Assembly (NCBI GenBank): GCA_023450085.1
Contig: JAEXHI010000026.1
Coordinates: forward strand, 92,169-156,168
DNA: 64,000 bases
Direction: 5' to 3'
Source of the DNA: Bacteroidota bacterium
GTDB taxonomy: Bacteria > Bacteroidota > Bacteroidia > Sphingobacteriales > Sphingobacteriaceae
Within the stretch, counting starts at the first letter, position 1, and every line of letters starts with the position of its first letter. Shown here one piece after another: positions 16,367 to 24,944 of the stretch. Both the position numbers and the translations under genes were made by a program. The notes beneath the pieces are model-generated. The model was not told where the DNA came from. It ran no database searches and saw nothing but the letters and a program-made list of their open reading frames with translations.

Positions 16367-17335
16367 CTATAGGCTCACTATTGAAGATATACTGGATGTA
16401 CTAGTAAAAAACAGCACCATATTCAGAAAAATAGATAAAAAACGCCATCTTTTTACCAGTACATCTATCATAGAAAGCTTTCCTACTTTATTAAAAGTAT
16501 GAGTTGCTAGCAGTTTTCTTTCCCAATCCGGAGTGATGTGATTTACCTGTTCCTCTATATATTCATTTTCATTTAAGGTGATGATTTTATTGACACACAT
16601 TGCCCAACCATACCTTTCAGAACAATCTTGTGATGGTCTGTATAAAACACCCTCATCCTCAAAAATATTGCCCGCTGGCCTAGCGCTATTTATATTGCTC
16701 ACTACAGGATTAGCGGGATGAGCCACCCAATTATTGGATAGCAAATCTTCGCTATAAAATATATGCAAGTCTTTATTCGTTGTAATACCCTCTTTAGGTT
16801 CTATCATGGTAAACATCCAATATTTGCCATGATAGAATTTAATAGTTGAGTCTGCTGCAATGACATTTTCCATTAAAGTTTTACAGTAACTCCACTTCAA
16901 CGGAAACTCTTCACATTGATAAAGATCTATCGTTTTATTTGCTGTACTTTCAGGGATCATGTAATAGGTATCCTTTAGTTTAAACACAAAAGGATAGGAT
17001 AAATGGTAGGGCTTTTCTAAAATTTTTCGGCTGTTTAGCGGTCCACTTATCTCTTCATTAAGTTCAATTACCGCAATGTAACCTTTACTTTCCCTATATT
17101 TCAACTCCTCTACAAAAACATAGTATGAGCCATTTTCCTCCACAATAAAAGGATCTGCCCAAAACCTATCTTTTTGAGGGACAATTTTCTGATAGGTATC
17201 AAATTGATCATCAAATCCAATTTTAGTATTTCTATTGAACTTATATCGTAACTGCCATTGCTCAATGAACAACAACTCATAAACGATTTTCTTTAAATAA
17301 GTTAAAACCCTATTATAGGCAGATAGGATAAGCAT
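16367..17335 (-). CDS. Five-bladed beta-propeller protein, GINT1/GH43-like
   Basis: A 322-residue protein with repeated blade motifs: KDRFWADPFIVEENGSYYVF, HLSYPFVFKLKDTYYMIPES, AADSTIKFYHGKYWMFT and SARPAGNIFEDEGVLYRPSQ. This pattern belongs to the bacterial relatives of the glucosamine inositolphosphorylceramide transferase N-terminal domain, often found with formyltransferase-like or glycosyltransferase partners in polysaccharide loci. Here it stands alone. There is no signal peptide. The C-terminus ends in a hydrophobic segment (FLSIFLNMVLFF) that may bind the membrane. Substrate unknown. Confidence 0.7.
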   Translation of the reverse strand: MLILSAYNRVLTYLKKIVYELLFIEQWQLRYKFNRNTKIGFDDQFDTYQKIVPQKDRFWADPFIVEENGSYYVFVEELKYRESKGYIAVIELNEEISGPLNSRKILEKPYHLSYPFVFKLKDTYYMIPESTANKTIDLYQCEEFPLKWSYCKTLMENVIAADSTIKFYHGKYWMFTMIEPKEGITTNKDLHIFYSEDLLSNNWVAHPANPVVSNINSARPAGNIFEDEGVLYRPSQDCSERYGWAMCVNKIITLNENEYIEEQVNHITPDWERKLLATHTFNKVGKLSMIDVLVKRWRFLSIFLNMVLFFTSTSSISSIVSL

Positions 17336-17495
17336 AAATCAATATTAGTGATCATTAAAAATTAGCGAGGTTAATGAAGATGAAGCAAGCTAATTTCAAT
17401 TTATGCGCTAACGCAGGTAAATGGGCGAATATTGTACATCGGTTACAAGGTATAAAAACCCCTTAATAGAAAACAAGTATAGCACCATTTATTCA

Positions 17496-17529
17496 AAATA
17501 AAAAACGCCGCATTTTAGGTGCGGCGTTT
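17496..17529 (-). terminator. Rho-independent terminator of fbaA
   Basis: A 9-bp GC-rich stem (17503-17511 with 17521-17529) with a 9-nt loop; on the minus strand it is followed by a run of T. It lies 18 bp after the fbaA stop. Confidence 0.9.
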
Positions 17530-17546
17530 CGTTATTTTCTATTGAA

Positions 17547-18626
17547 TTATAACTTGTCGTTTACATTCACGCAGTTCAAATCTTCAAAAGCCACTTTTAA
17601 ACGGGCCACGAAGGTTTCTTCCGCTTTACGTAACCATACACGTGGATCGTAGAACTTCTTGTTAGGTTTATCCTCACCATCAGGGTTACCAATTTGACCT
17701 TGCAAATAAGCTTCATTGTTTTTATAGAAACCTAAAATACCGTCCCAAAATGCCCATTGCAAGTCAGTATCGATATTCATTTTAATAGCTCCGTAAGAAA
17801 TAGCTTCTCTAATTTCTTCTTGTGAAGAACCAGAACCACCGTGGAATACAAAATTGATTGGTTTCTCAGCAGTCAAGTCATATTTTTCTTTGATAAAATC
17901 TTGAGAATTTTTCAAGATGATTGGCTGTAATTTTACGTTACCTGGTTTATAAACACCATGTACATTACCAAAAGCAGCAGCAACCGTAAATTGATCGCTC
18001 ACTTTGCTCAACTCTTCGTAAGCATAAGCTACTTCACTAGGCTGAGTATATAATTTAGAGCTATCTACATCGCTATTGTCAACGCCATCTTCCTCACCGC
18101 CAGTAACACCCAGCTCAATTTCGATAGTCATTCCCAATTTCTTCATACGCTCTAGGTATTTTGCAGAAATTTCAAGGTTCTCTTCGATAGGCTCTTCAGA
18201 AAGATCCAACATATGTGAAGAGAACAAAGGCTTACCTGTTTCAGCGAAAAACTTTTCACCGTGATCTAACAAGCCATCAATCCAAGGCAACAATTTTTTA
18301 GCCGCGTGGTCAGTGTGTAAAATCACTGCAACACCATAATGCTCAGCCAATAAATGTACGTGCTTAGCTGCAGAAACAGCACCTAAAACACATGCCTGTA
18401 GGTTATCATTGTTTAAGGTTTTACCTGCGTAAAATTGTGCACCACCGTTAGACAATTGAATAATTACTGGCGAATTTACCGCCTTTGCTGTTTCCATTAC
18501 CGCATTAATCGTATTGGTTCCTGTTACGTTTACTGCTGGAAGTGCAAATTGATGTTTTTTGGCCTGCTCAAACAGTTCCTGTACAGCAGCTCCGTGAATT
18601 ACGCCTTTGTAGCCTTTTAAACTCAT
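17547..18626 (-). CDS. fbaA: Class II fructose-bisphosphate aldolase
   Basis: A 359-residue protein of the E. coli FbaA type. It shows FALPAVNVTGTNTINAVMETA, the zinc-ligand segment ILHTDHAAKK, GGEEDGVDNS, FGNVHGVYKPGNV and the Gly-rich phosphate loop VFHGGSGSSQEEI. The enzyme splits fructose 1,6-bisphosphate into dihydroxyacetone phosphate and glyceraldehyde 3-phosphate with Zn2+, in glycolysis and gluconeogenesis. It makes the substrate of the methylglyoxal synthase at 2815, although the two genes are far apart. It has its own promoter and terminator, so it is a single-gene unit. Confidence 0.97.
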   Translation of the reverse strand: MSLKGYKGVIHGAAVQELFEQAKKHQFALPAVNVTGTNTINAVMETAKAVNSPVIIQLSNGGAQFYAGKTLNNDNLQACVLGAVSAAKHVHLLAEHYGVAVILHTDHAAKKLLPWIDGLLDHGEKFFAETGKPLFSSHMLDLSEEPIEENLEISAKYLERMKKLGMTIEIELGVTGGEEDGVDNSDVDSSKLYTQPSEVAYAYEELSKVSDQFTVAAAFGNVHGVYKPGNVKLQPIILKNSQDFIKEKYDLTAEKPINFVFHGGSGSSQEEIREAISYGAIKMNIDTDLQWAFWDGILGFYKNNEAYLQGQIGNPDGEDKPNKKFYDPRVWLRKAEETFVARLKVAFEDLNCVNVNDKL

Positions 18627-18690
18627 TTTATATTTAGTTTTAAATTGTTTCGAAGTTAGGAATTTTAATCTAACTATAGATGTTATTTGG

Positions 18691-18720
18691 CAAATGTAAT
18701 CAAAAATTACTTATTGTCAA
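18691..18720 (-). promoter_or_regulatory. Promoter of fbaA
   Basis: On the minus strand TTG (18718-18720), 19 bp, then TACATTTG (18691-18698): a perfect -33/-7 pair. The leader would be about 60 nt. Confidence 0.8.
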
Positions 18721-18744
18721 TTATACACTAAGCTTAGTTTTTTC

Positions 18745-18776
18745 TAGGAACTAGTGGTTAGGAGTTAGGGCCTAGT
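18745..18776 (+). repeat. Heptad YTAGNNN tract A
   Basis: TAG occurs at 18745, 18752, 18759, 18766 and 18773, exactly 7 bp apart, each preceded by C or T except the last-unit spacer drift. It faces tract B (18936-19050) in the opposite orientation; 17 nt of its complement (TAACCACTAGTTCCTAG) occur twice in B. Confidence 0.8.
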
Positions 18777-18801
18777 AATTGAGCACCGCACCTTAAACAC
18801 T

Positions 18802-18864
18802 GTCATTCTCACGTATGCGGGGATCTTGCGAGCGCTTTAAGATTCCCGTCTTCACGGGAATGAC
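18802..18864. repeat. Imperfect palindromic dispersed element (63 bp)
   Basis: Begins GTCATTCTCACG and ends CACGGGAATGAC, so the ends are inverted repeats; CGGGGATCT and GATTCCCG extend the stem. It lies between heptad tracts A and B. Confidence 0.6.
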
Positions 18865-18935
18865 GTACTATGAACGGCAGGATTCCAAAATCGACCGCTG
18901 ACTTAGCTGTTTGTTCATTAGTTCACTCGCCATTA

Positions 18936-19050
18936 CTAATTCCTAGCTCCTAACCACTAATGCCTAATCACTAACCACTAGTTCCTAGTTCCTAACTCCT
19001 AGCTACTAGCTACTAACAACTAGCCACTAACCACTAGTTCCTAGTTCCTC
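18936..19050 (-). repeat. Heptad YTAGNNN tract B (16 units in exact 7-bp phase)
   Basis: Read on the plus strand, CTA occurs at 18936 and then every 7 bp without a break to 19041 (16 units), followed by A or G, then three loosely fixed bases. No other base column is invariant. The tract ends 67 bp before accD and immediately upstream of its promoter. Confidence 0.85.
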
Positions 19051-19065
19051 CCTTCATTTTTAAGT

Positions 19066-19094
19066 TTGCGTTAATTTTTTTTTTCGTTTCTTTG
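19066..19094 (+). promoter_or_regulatory. Putative promoter of accD
   Basis: TTG (19066-19068), 18 bp, then TTTCTTTG (19087-19094), one mismatch from TAnnTTTG. A long T run lies in the spacer. Confidence 0.5.
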
Positions 19095-19117
19095 TAGTCG
19101 CATTTTTAAAAAGTAAC

Positions 19118-19963
19118 ATGTCTTGGTTTAGAAGAGAGAAAAAAGGGATCAGTACCAGCACTGAAGAAAAAAAAGAAGCCCCAGATGGTTTGTGGAACAA
19201 ATGTCCAAACTGTAAAAAGGCCCTTCACAGTGCCGACCTTCAGGAAAACAAGTGGGTTTGTCAATACTGCAGCTATCACCTCAGAGTAGGTTCTAAAGAG
19301 TATTTTCACGTACTTTTCGACAATAACGAATATACAGAGCTATTTGCTGATCTTACTTCGGGCGACCCGTTGCACTTTATAGATAGCAAACCTTACACCG
19401 ATAGACTTTTAGAAACTACCAAAAAAACAGGCCTTAAAGACGCGATTCGTGCGGCCCATGGTAAAATTGAAGGCGAGGAAATCATGATTGCCTGTATGGA
19501 CTTCAATTTCATTGGTGGTTCAATGGGTTCGGTAGTAGGCGAAAAAATTGCCAGATCTATCGACTACAGTCTTAAAAAGAAAGTCCCTTTCCTAATGATC
19601 TCAAAATCAGGCGGTGCAAGGATGATGGAAGCAGCATTTTCATTAATGCAGATGGCCAAAACCTCAGCTAAATTAGCCTTGTTAAGCCAAGCTAAAATCC
19701 CTTACATTTCGTTACTAACCGATCCTACTACAGGTGGTGTAACCGCTTCTTACGCTATGTTGGGTGACATCAATATTGCCGAACCAGGCGCCCTAATCGG
19801 CTTTGCTGGTCCTCGTGTAATTAAAGAAACCATCAAAAAAGATTTGCCAAAAGGTTTCCAAACTTCAGAATTTGTATTGGAACACGGCTTCCTAGATTTC
19901 ATTGTTGACCGCAGAGAGATGAAAGCTAAATTGGCCACTTTCTTGAAAATGATGAAGAAATAA
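19118..19963 (+). CDS. accD: Acetyl-CoA carboxylase carboxyltransferase subunit beta
   Basis: A 281-residue protein. The N-terminal zinc ribbon has Cys29, Cys32, Cys48 and Cys51 (CPNC, CQYC), which is diagnostic for AccD. The crotonase-like core follows with GGSMGSVVGEKI, SGGARMMEA, LTDPTTGGVTAS and IGFAGPRVIKET. With AccA it transfers carboxyl from biotin carrier protein to acetyl-CoA, giving malonyl-CoA for fatty acid synthesis. It is followed by a strong terminator and is not near other acc genes in the window. Confidence 0.97.
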   Translation: MSWFRREKKGISTSTEEKKEAPDGLWNKCPNCKKALHSADLQENKWVCQYCSYHLRVGSKEYFHVLFDNNEYTELFADLTSGDPLHFIDSKPYTDRLLETTKKTGLKDAIRAAHGKIEGEEIMIACMDFNFIGGSMGSVVGEKIARSIDYSLKKKVPFLMISKSGGARMMEAAFSLMQMAKTSAKLALLSQAKIPYISLLTDPTTGGVTASYAMLGDINIAEPGALIGFAGPRVIKETIKKDLPKGFQTSEFVLEHGFLDFIVDRREMKAKLATFLKMMKK

Positions 19964-20034
19964 AATAGTTTAATTGTTAAACTGTTTAATTGTCTAATTG
20001 AACTGTTAACTATAAACTGAAAATTATAAAACTG
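19964..20034. repeat. Degenerate TTTAATTGTTAAACTG-type tandem words
   Basis: Short repeated words (GTTTAATTGTTAAACTGTTTAATTG, AACTGTTAACTATAAACTG) fill the space between the accD stop and its terminator. Confidence 0.4.
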
Positions 20035-20077
20035 AAAAGCAGGGTTCGTACATTTAACAATGTCAGCCCTGCTTTTT
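20035..20077 (+). terminator. Rho-independent terminator of accD
   Basis: A 10-bp stem (AAAAGCAGGG at 20035-20044 with CCCTGCTTTT at 20067-20076) and a T run. Confidence 0.85.
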
Positions 20078-20419
20078 GGCTTTAGTTGCTCGTTACACTT
20101 CGCAAGCTATCGCCGTCAATCAGGTTTATGAGACGCTAACCTTTGCTAATTTAGTAGTTTAGCCCTTATCCTAGCCTTCAGTAGCAACTCCACGTTACCG
20201 TTATTTGGCCTCCTATTTTTTCAATCTACAGAAACCAACGCTAGCTGGCACATCAAAGAAAAAATAGGCAGCCTTGATTTTTGATCAACTTTTTATCAAG
20301 AAGAAGTTGAATGCCCTCCGACATAGAGGAAAAAACGAAAATTAACCAAGATCTTATTATTGAGTACATCCAAAACATTTCTTAACTTAACATCAATATA
20401 AACCAACCTATATCAAGGT
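20078..20419. other. Spacer with possible gene remnants
   Basis: No intact gene. At 20320-20385 the plus strand is open for 21 codons ending in KINQDLIIEYIQNIS and a stop, and about 20 codons with a protein-like composition (TNASWHIKEKIGSLDF) are seen in another frame at about 20230-20286. These may be leftovers of a decayed gene; no family is recognised. Confidence 0.3.
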
Positions 20420-20866
20420 ATGAAAAACGTTATCTTCTATTTGATTCTATTTTGTGCCTGTCAAAGCACATGGGCACAAACTAAACAAGACTCCGTGGCC
20501 ATTAAACAAGCCGCTTTAGACTATATCGAATCACAACACAAACCTAACCCAGCGCAAATGGAACGTGCCCTGCATCCCCGAATGGTGAAAAGGACTTTTT
20601 GGAACGATAAGGCTACTGGTAAAGATTACGTAAGAGAAACAACCACCGAATCAATGGTGCTCCTAGCAGAAAGCTACAATAAAAAAGGAGACAAATTCCC
20701 TGCTTCTCCCAAAAAAGAAGTTAAATTCCTAGATATTTCCGAAAAAACTGCCTCTCTTAAACTCATTGCTGATGAATGGATTGACTATATGCATCTAGTT
20801 AAATTAAATGGTGCTTGGAAAATCATTAACGTTCTTTGGCAATACAACGACATTAAACAACATTAA
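20420..20866 (+). CDS. Exported NTF2-like protein (putative lumazine-binding family)
   Basis: A 148-residue protein with a signal peptide (MKNVIFYLILFCACQSTWAQ). The rest matches the small NTF2-like fold called Lumazine_bd_2: IKQAALDYIESQHKPNPAQMERALHP, EVKFLDISEKTASLKLIAD and LVKLNGAWKIINVLWQ. Members often sit with oxidoreductases or regulators; ligand unproven. It is the first of four closely spaced genes (gaps 2, 12 and 24 bp) ending in a TetX-like monooxygenase. Confidence 0.75.
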   Translation: MKNVIFYLILFCACQSTWAQTKQDSVAIKQAALDYIESQHKPNPAQMERALHPRMVKRTFWNDKATGKDYVRETTTESMVLLAESYNKKGDKFPASPKKEVKFLDISEKTASLKLIADEWIDYMHLVKLNGAWKIINVLWQYNDIKQH

Positions 20867-20868
20867 TC

Positions 20869-21324
20869 ATGAAAAGAATATTGTTCACCTTGCTATTTGC
20901 TGGATTTGCGATCTACAGCCAAGCACAAGACAAACCAAAATACGATGAAGCCCTAGCCAAAAAACTAGGTGCCGACGATTATGGTATGAAAATGTATGTG
21001 CTAGTAATTCTTAAAACTGGGAGCAACACCACCGCAACCAAAGCTCAAACTGATAGTCTTTTTAAAGGACATATGAGCAATATGGAAGTACTTTCAAAAG
21101 CTAACAGACTTATTGTAGCAGGTCCATTGGATAAAAATGACAAGCAATATCGGGGCATTTTTATTTTGAATACCAAATCAATTGACGAAGCAAAAACATG
21201 GTTAGCTACCGACCCTGCAGTGAACGCCAAACTATTAGATGCCGAGCTTTTTAACTGGTATGGTTCGGCAGCGTTGCCAGAGTACCTTCCTTATCACGAT
21301 AAAGTGCAAAAGAGCAGTTTTTAA
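20869..21324 (+). CDS. Exported YciI-like (YCII domain) protein
   Basis: A 151-residue protein with a signal peptide (MKRILFTLLFAGFAIYSQAQ) and a YCII-type alpha/beta domain: MYVLVILKTGSN, FKGHMSNMEVLSKANRLIVAGPL and RGIFILNTKSIDEAKTWLATDP. Cytoplasmic YciI proteins are small dimeric ferredoxin-like folds with a His/Asp pair and unknown chemistry; here His is kept in GHMSNM. It begins 2 bp after the previous stop, and export of both suggests a shared periplasmic task. Confidence 0.75.
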   Translation: MKRILFTLLFAGFAIYSQAQDKPKYDEALAKKLGADDYGMKMYVLVILKTGSNTTATKAQTDSLFKGHMSNMEVLSKANRLIVAGPLDKNDKQYRGIFILNTKSIDEAKTWLATDPAVNAKLLDAELFNWYGSAALPEYLPYHDKVQKSSF

Positions 21325-21336
21325 CTTAATGTTGTC

Positions 21337-22092
21337 ATGATGGATAATCGCCTAGACTATCAGTTTAGCAAACCAGCACCAGAACTCGCAGATTTTGTCG
21401 ACAGATTTTCCTCACTTCAAAACCTATCGAATAAAAGTGATGGCGTAATTATACCAAATGGCAGAATCGACCTCCTTTTTTCGAGAACAATAGACAACCA
21501 GTTTCAAGTAACTTTAATGGGTTTAGAAACAAAGCCCAAATCGATGCCAAAAATGAAGGTTTCAGCATTTTTTGCCATCAGCTTTAATCCATTGGCTATT
21601 GAATATATATTAAAACACTCCATTGCCGACATCTTAAATAGCGGAAAAATGTTGCCTAGTGATTTCTGGGGTTTTGGCCTGAGTGACCTTGATGATTTTG
21701 AAAAATTTTGCGAAAAGGCAACCGAAAAAATAAAATCCATTTTACCCAACAATATAGACGAGCGCAAGAAGAAATTATTCCAGCTCATTTTCTCTACCAA
21801 CGGAGAAATGAGCATTAGAGAACTTTCTGAAAAAGTATATTGGACCGAACGCCAGATTAACCGCTATTTTAATCAACAATTAGGTATTTCGCTAAAAGCC
21901 TATTGCAGTATTCTTCGTTTTCAGGCCTCACTCCCATACATTAAAGAAGGACAACTTTCTCCACAACTCAATTTTACCGACCAATCTCATTTCATTAAAG
22001 AAATCAAAAAACTTGCTGGTGTTTCACCCAAAGAGCTCTTCAAAAATCAAAACGACCGTTTTTTACAATTCCTAGTCTACGACAAGAAATAA
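21337..22092 (+). CDS. AraC-family transcriptional regulator
   Basis: A 251-residue protein with an N-terminal ligand domain of the DUF6597 type (ELADFVDRFSSLQN, IIPNGRIDLLFSR) and a C-terminal double helix-turn-helix: MSIRELSEKVYWTERQINRYFNQQ and NFTDQSHFIKEIKKLAGVSPKEL. It should bind DNA and control its own operon, which ends with a flavin monooxygenase 24 bp downstream. The inducer is unknown. Two adjacent ATG codons (21337, 21340) are equally usable. Confidence 0.85.
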   Translation: MMDNRLDYQFSKPAPELADFVDRFSSLQNLSNKSDGVIIPNGRIDLLFSRTIDNQFQVTLMGLETKPKSMPKMKVSAFFAISFNPLAIEYILKHSIADILNSGKMLPSDFWGFGLSDLDDFEKFCEKATEKIKSILPNNIDERKKKLFQLIFSTNGEMSIRELSEKVYWTERQINRYFNQQLGISLKAYCSILRFQASLPYIKEGQLSPQLNFTDQSHFIKEIKKLAGVSPKELFKNQNDRFLQFLVYDKK

Positions 22093-22116
22093 TTTTGTAG
22101 CATCAATTTTAAAATT

Positions 22117-23277
22117 ATGTTGTTAAAAGATAAATCAATTGCCATTGTTGGTGGTGGCCCAGGTGGACTAACATTAGCCAAGCTTTTAGAGCTTAAAGGC
22201 GCAAATGTTAAAGTTTACGAAAGAGATATAGATAAATATGCTAGAGTTCAAGGTTCTCCGCTAGATTTACACGACGAATCTGGCTTAGCCGCCCTTCGAA
22301 AAGCCAATCTGCTGGAAGCATTCAAAGCCAACTTCATGCCAGGTGCCGACAAAAAGCTAATCATGAACGAACAAGCTGAGGTATTTTTCAGTGACCACGA
22401 GCAAAAGATTTTAGAAGATTTCGAAAACCCACATTTCCGCCCTGAAATAGACCGAGGCGTACTTAGAAAAATCCTTTTAGAAGCCTTAAATCCTGCAACC
22501 GTAGTATGGAACAGCCATTTCATTTCGATGGAAAAAGAAAATGAAGGTTGGCTCCTGCATTTCAAAAATAGCCCTTCTGTTTACGCCGACATTGTCATTG
22601 CCTGTGATGGAGCAAACTCAAAAATACGCCCTTACCTTACAGACATTAAACCTTTTTATACCGGCATTACCATGCTCGAAGGAAACATCTATGATGCCGA
22701 AAAAACAGCTCCCAATATATACGAATTATTAAAAGGAGGAAAAATCATGGCTTTTGGTGATGAAAAAGACATCCTCATGGGGCAAAAAGCCAACGGTGAA
22801 ATTGGATTTTACGCTAGCTTTAAAGCAGACGAAAATTGGTCTAAAAATAACGGACTTGATTATACCAACCGTCATCAAATGCTGGATTGGTTTAAATCTA
22901 AGTATCCGGAGTGGGACAATATCTGGAATGAATTATTCGAAAATGCTACAATGCCATTTATCCCTCGCCCCATTTACTGTATGCCATTAGACCAACAATG
23001 GGAAGCTTTAGCCAACCTAACTATGATTGGTGATGCCGCCCATGTAATGCCTCCATTTGCAGGTGAAGGTGTGAATATGGCCATGTTAGATGCTTTAGAA
23101 TTAAGTGAGTGTTTAACCTCCAATCGTTACAGCAATTTGCTAGAGGCTATCTCTTCTTACGAAACAAATATGCGTAAGAGAGCTGCTATAGTGGCCAAAG
23201 AATCTATTGATAATGGAGAGTTAATGCATTCCAAAAATGCTCTAAATGACATGACAAGCTTATTTTCTGCTCATTAA
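22117..23277 (+). CDS. TetX-like FAD-dependent monooxygenase
   Basis: A 386-residue class A flavoprotein monooxygenase. It has IAIVGGGPGGLTLAKLLE near the N-terminus, FRPEIDRGVLRKILLEAL, DIVIACDGANSKIR and TMIGDAAHVMPPFAGEGVN, closely following the layout of the tetracycline hydroxylase TetX. By my hand alignment the drug-contacting residues of TetX are not all kept (the His before the FGISFK strand reads Gly, and the Arg of the GNRLMA segment reads Lys), so tetracycline inactivation should not be assumed. It is encoded right after an AraC regulator, which suggests inducible control. Confidence 0.85.
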   Translation: MLLKDKSIAIVGGGPGGLTLAKLLELKGANVKVYERDIDKYARVQGSPLDLHDESGLAALRKANLLEAFKANFMPGADKKLIMNEQAEVFFSDHEQKILEDFENPHFRPEIDRGVLRKILLEALNPATVVWNSHFISMEKENEGWLLHFKNSPSVYADIVIACDGANSKIRPYLTDIKPFYTGITMLEGNIYDAEKTAPNIYELLKGGKIMAFGDEKDILMGQKANGEIGFYASFKADENWSKNNGLDYTNRHQMLDWFKSKYPEWDNIWNELFENATMPFIPRPIYCMPLDQQWEALANLTMIGDAAHVMPPFAGEGVNMAMLDALELSECLTSNRYSNLLEAISSYETNMRKRAAIVAKESIDNGELMHSKNALNDMTSLFSAH

Positions 23278-23392
23278 ATTCTATTTCTCCAATAAAGAAT
23301 AGATCATGCACCACTTGCAACATTTCTATTAAGGAAGATTTATCAACGGACTTATTAACTAATTTAGAAGTCTATTAAATAAATAACCTAAC

Positions 23393-24940
23393 ATGAATAG
23401 AAAACTACTTTTGCCAAGTTTATTGTTATTCACTTCGTCTTTCGTTTTTGCGCAAGATAAAGTGATAGACAATATCGTTAAAGAAGCCAATGAAAACTCG
23501 CAATTAGAAAAATTAGCCCACGAACTATTAGATGTGGTTGGTCCGCGTTTGGTGGGTACCCCACAAATGAAGCAAGCCAATGACTGGGTGGTAAAAAAAT
23601 ATGCCGATTGGGGTATTGGTGCCAAAAATGAAAAATGGGGCGAATGGCGTGGTTGGGAACGTGGTGTAACTCATGTTGATTTAGTGAGCCCTCGTTTAAG
23701 AACCTTGGAGTCTACACAATTAGCATGGAGCCCATCCACCAATGGAAAACCTGTTAAAGCAGAAGCAATCATTCTACCGGAAACCATCACCGACTCTATT
23801 GCTTTTCAAAAATGGTTGCCAAGTGTAAAAGGCAAAGTAGTGTTAATTTCCCATAACCAAATTTCTGGCCGTCCTGACAAAAACTGGGAAGAGTTTGCCA
23901 CTAAAGACCTTTTCGAAAAGTATAAAAAACAAAAAGCAGCGGCCTTAAAGAGTTTTAACGATAACCTAGCTAAAACAGGCTTAAAAGCAAAAGAACTAGC
24001 ATTAGCTTTAGAGAACGCTGGAGCGGCAGCATTGGCCATCAACAACTGGTCACAAGGCTTTGGTGTTGACAAAGTATTTGGTGCAAACACCAAGAAAATT
24101 CCTACCATTAACCTTTCTGTGGAAGATTATGGTTTAGTATTTCGTTTAGTAAAATTCGGTTCTAAACCTGTGCTTAATATCGTTTCAGAGTCAAAAGAAC
24201 TTGGACTAGTACCAACCTTTAACACGGTTGCTGAAATCAAAAGCAAAGAAAAACCTAACGAATATGTGATGCTATCTGCGCACTTAGATTCTTGGGATGC
24301 TGCTAGCGGTGCTACAGACAATGGTTCAGGAACTATTTTGATGATGGAAACCATGCGTATCTTGAAGAAATTTTATCCAAACCCTAAACGTACCATTTTA
24401 GTGGGGCACTGGGGTAGTGAAGAGCAAGGTTTAAATGGCTCTAGAGCATTTGTGGAAGATCATCCTGAAATTGTAAAAAACCTACAAGCATTGTTCAACC
24501 AAGATAATGGAACTGGTAGAGTAGTAAATTTAGCTGGACAAGGCTTTGCTAATGCCGAGAAATTCTTAACCCGTTGGTTGGCAAAAGTTCCAGATACGAT
24601 TAAAAACCAAATTAAAACTTCTTTCCCTGGCATTCCAGGAGCTGGTGGTTCTGACTTTGCTTCGTTTGTAGCGGTGGGTGCACCAGGTTTCTCATTAAGC
24701 TCAACCAGTTGGGACTATGGCACCTACACGTGGCATACCAACAGAGATAGTTATGATAAAATGGTTTTTGATGAAATTAGAAGCAATGCTATTTTAGCGG
24801 CAATTATGGTGTATATGGCTTGTGAAGATCCTGAGAGATTAACTACTGAAAGAGCTGACCTGCCTGTAAATGAAAGAACGGGTAAAAAAGCCGTTTGGCC
24901 TGAGCAGAAAAAAGCAATCCGTAAAGGCGGAGTAGATTAA
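23393..24940 (+). CDS. Exported M28-family zinc aminopeptidase
   Basis: A 515-residue protein with a signal peptide (MNRKLLLPSLLLFTSSFVFAQ). All M28 zinc-site residues are in place: His297 (SAHLDSWD), Asp309 (GATDNGSG), Glu343/Glu344 (WGSEEQG), Asp371 (NQDNGTG) and His448 (TWHTNRD). Between the signal and the catalytic domain lies a PA-type insert (about 100-280). It should release N-terminal amino acids from peptides in the periplasm or outside. It is a single-gene unit; a cluster of direct repeats follows. Confidence 0.92.
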   Translation: MNRKLLLPSLLLFTSSFVFAQDKVIDNIVKEANENSQLEKLAHELLDVVGPRLVGTPQMKQANDWVVKKYADWGIGAKNEKWGEWRGWERGVTHVDLVSPRLRTLESTQLAWSPSTNGKPVKAEAIILPETITDSIAFQKWLPSVKGKVVLISHNQISGRPDKNWEEFATKDLFEKYKKQKAAALKSFNDNLAKTGLKAKELALALENAGAAALAINNWSQGFGVDKVFGANTKKIPTINLSVEDYGLVFRLVKFGSKPVLNIVSESKELGLVPTFNTVAEIKSKEKPNEYVMLSAHLDSWDAASGATDNGSGTILMMETMRILKKFYPNPKRTILVGHWGSEEQGLNGSRAFVEDHPEIVKNLQALFNQDNGTGRVVNLAGQGFANAEKFLTRWLAKVPDTIKNQIKTSFPGIPGAGGSDFASFVAVGAPGFSLSSTSWDYGTYTWHTNRDSYDKMVFDEIRSNAILAAIMVYMACEDPERLTTERADLPVNERTGKKAVWPEQKKAIRKGGVD

Positions 24941-24944
24941 GGAG

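Noticed and set aside
18936..19050. CRISPR or simple microsatellite
   Set aside because: Only YTAG is fixed in each 7-bp unit; it is neither an array of spacers nor a plain short tandem repeat.
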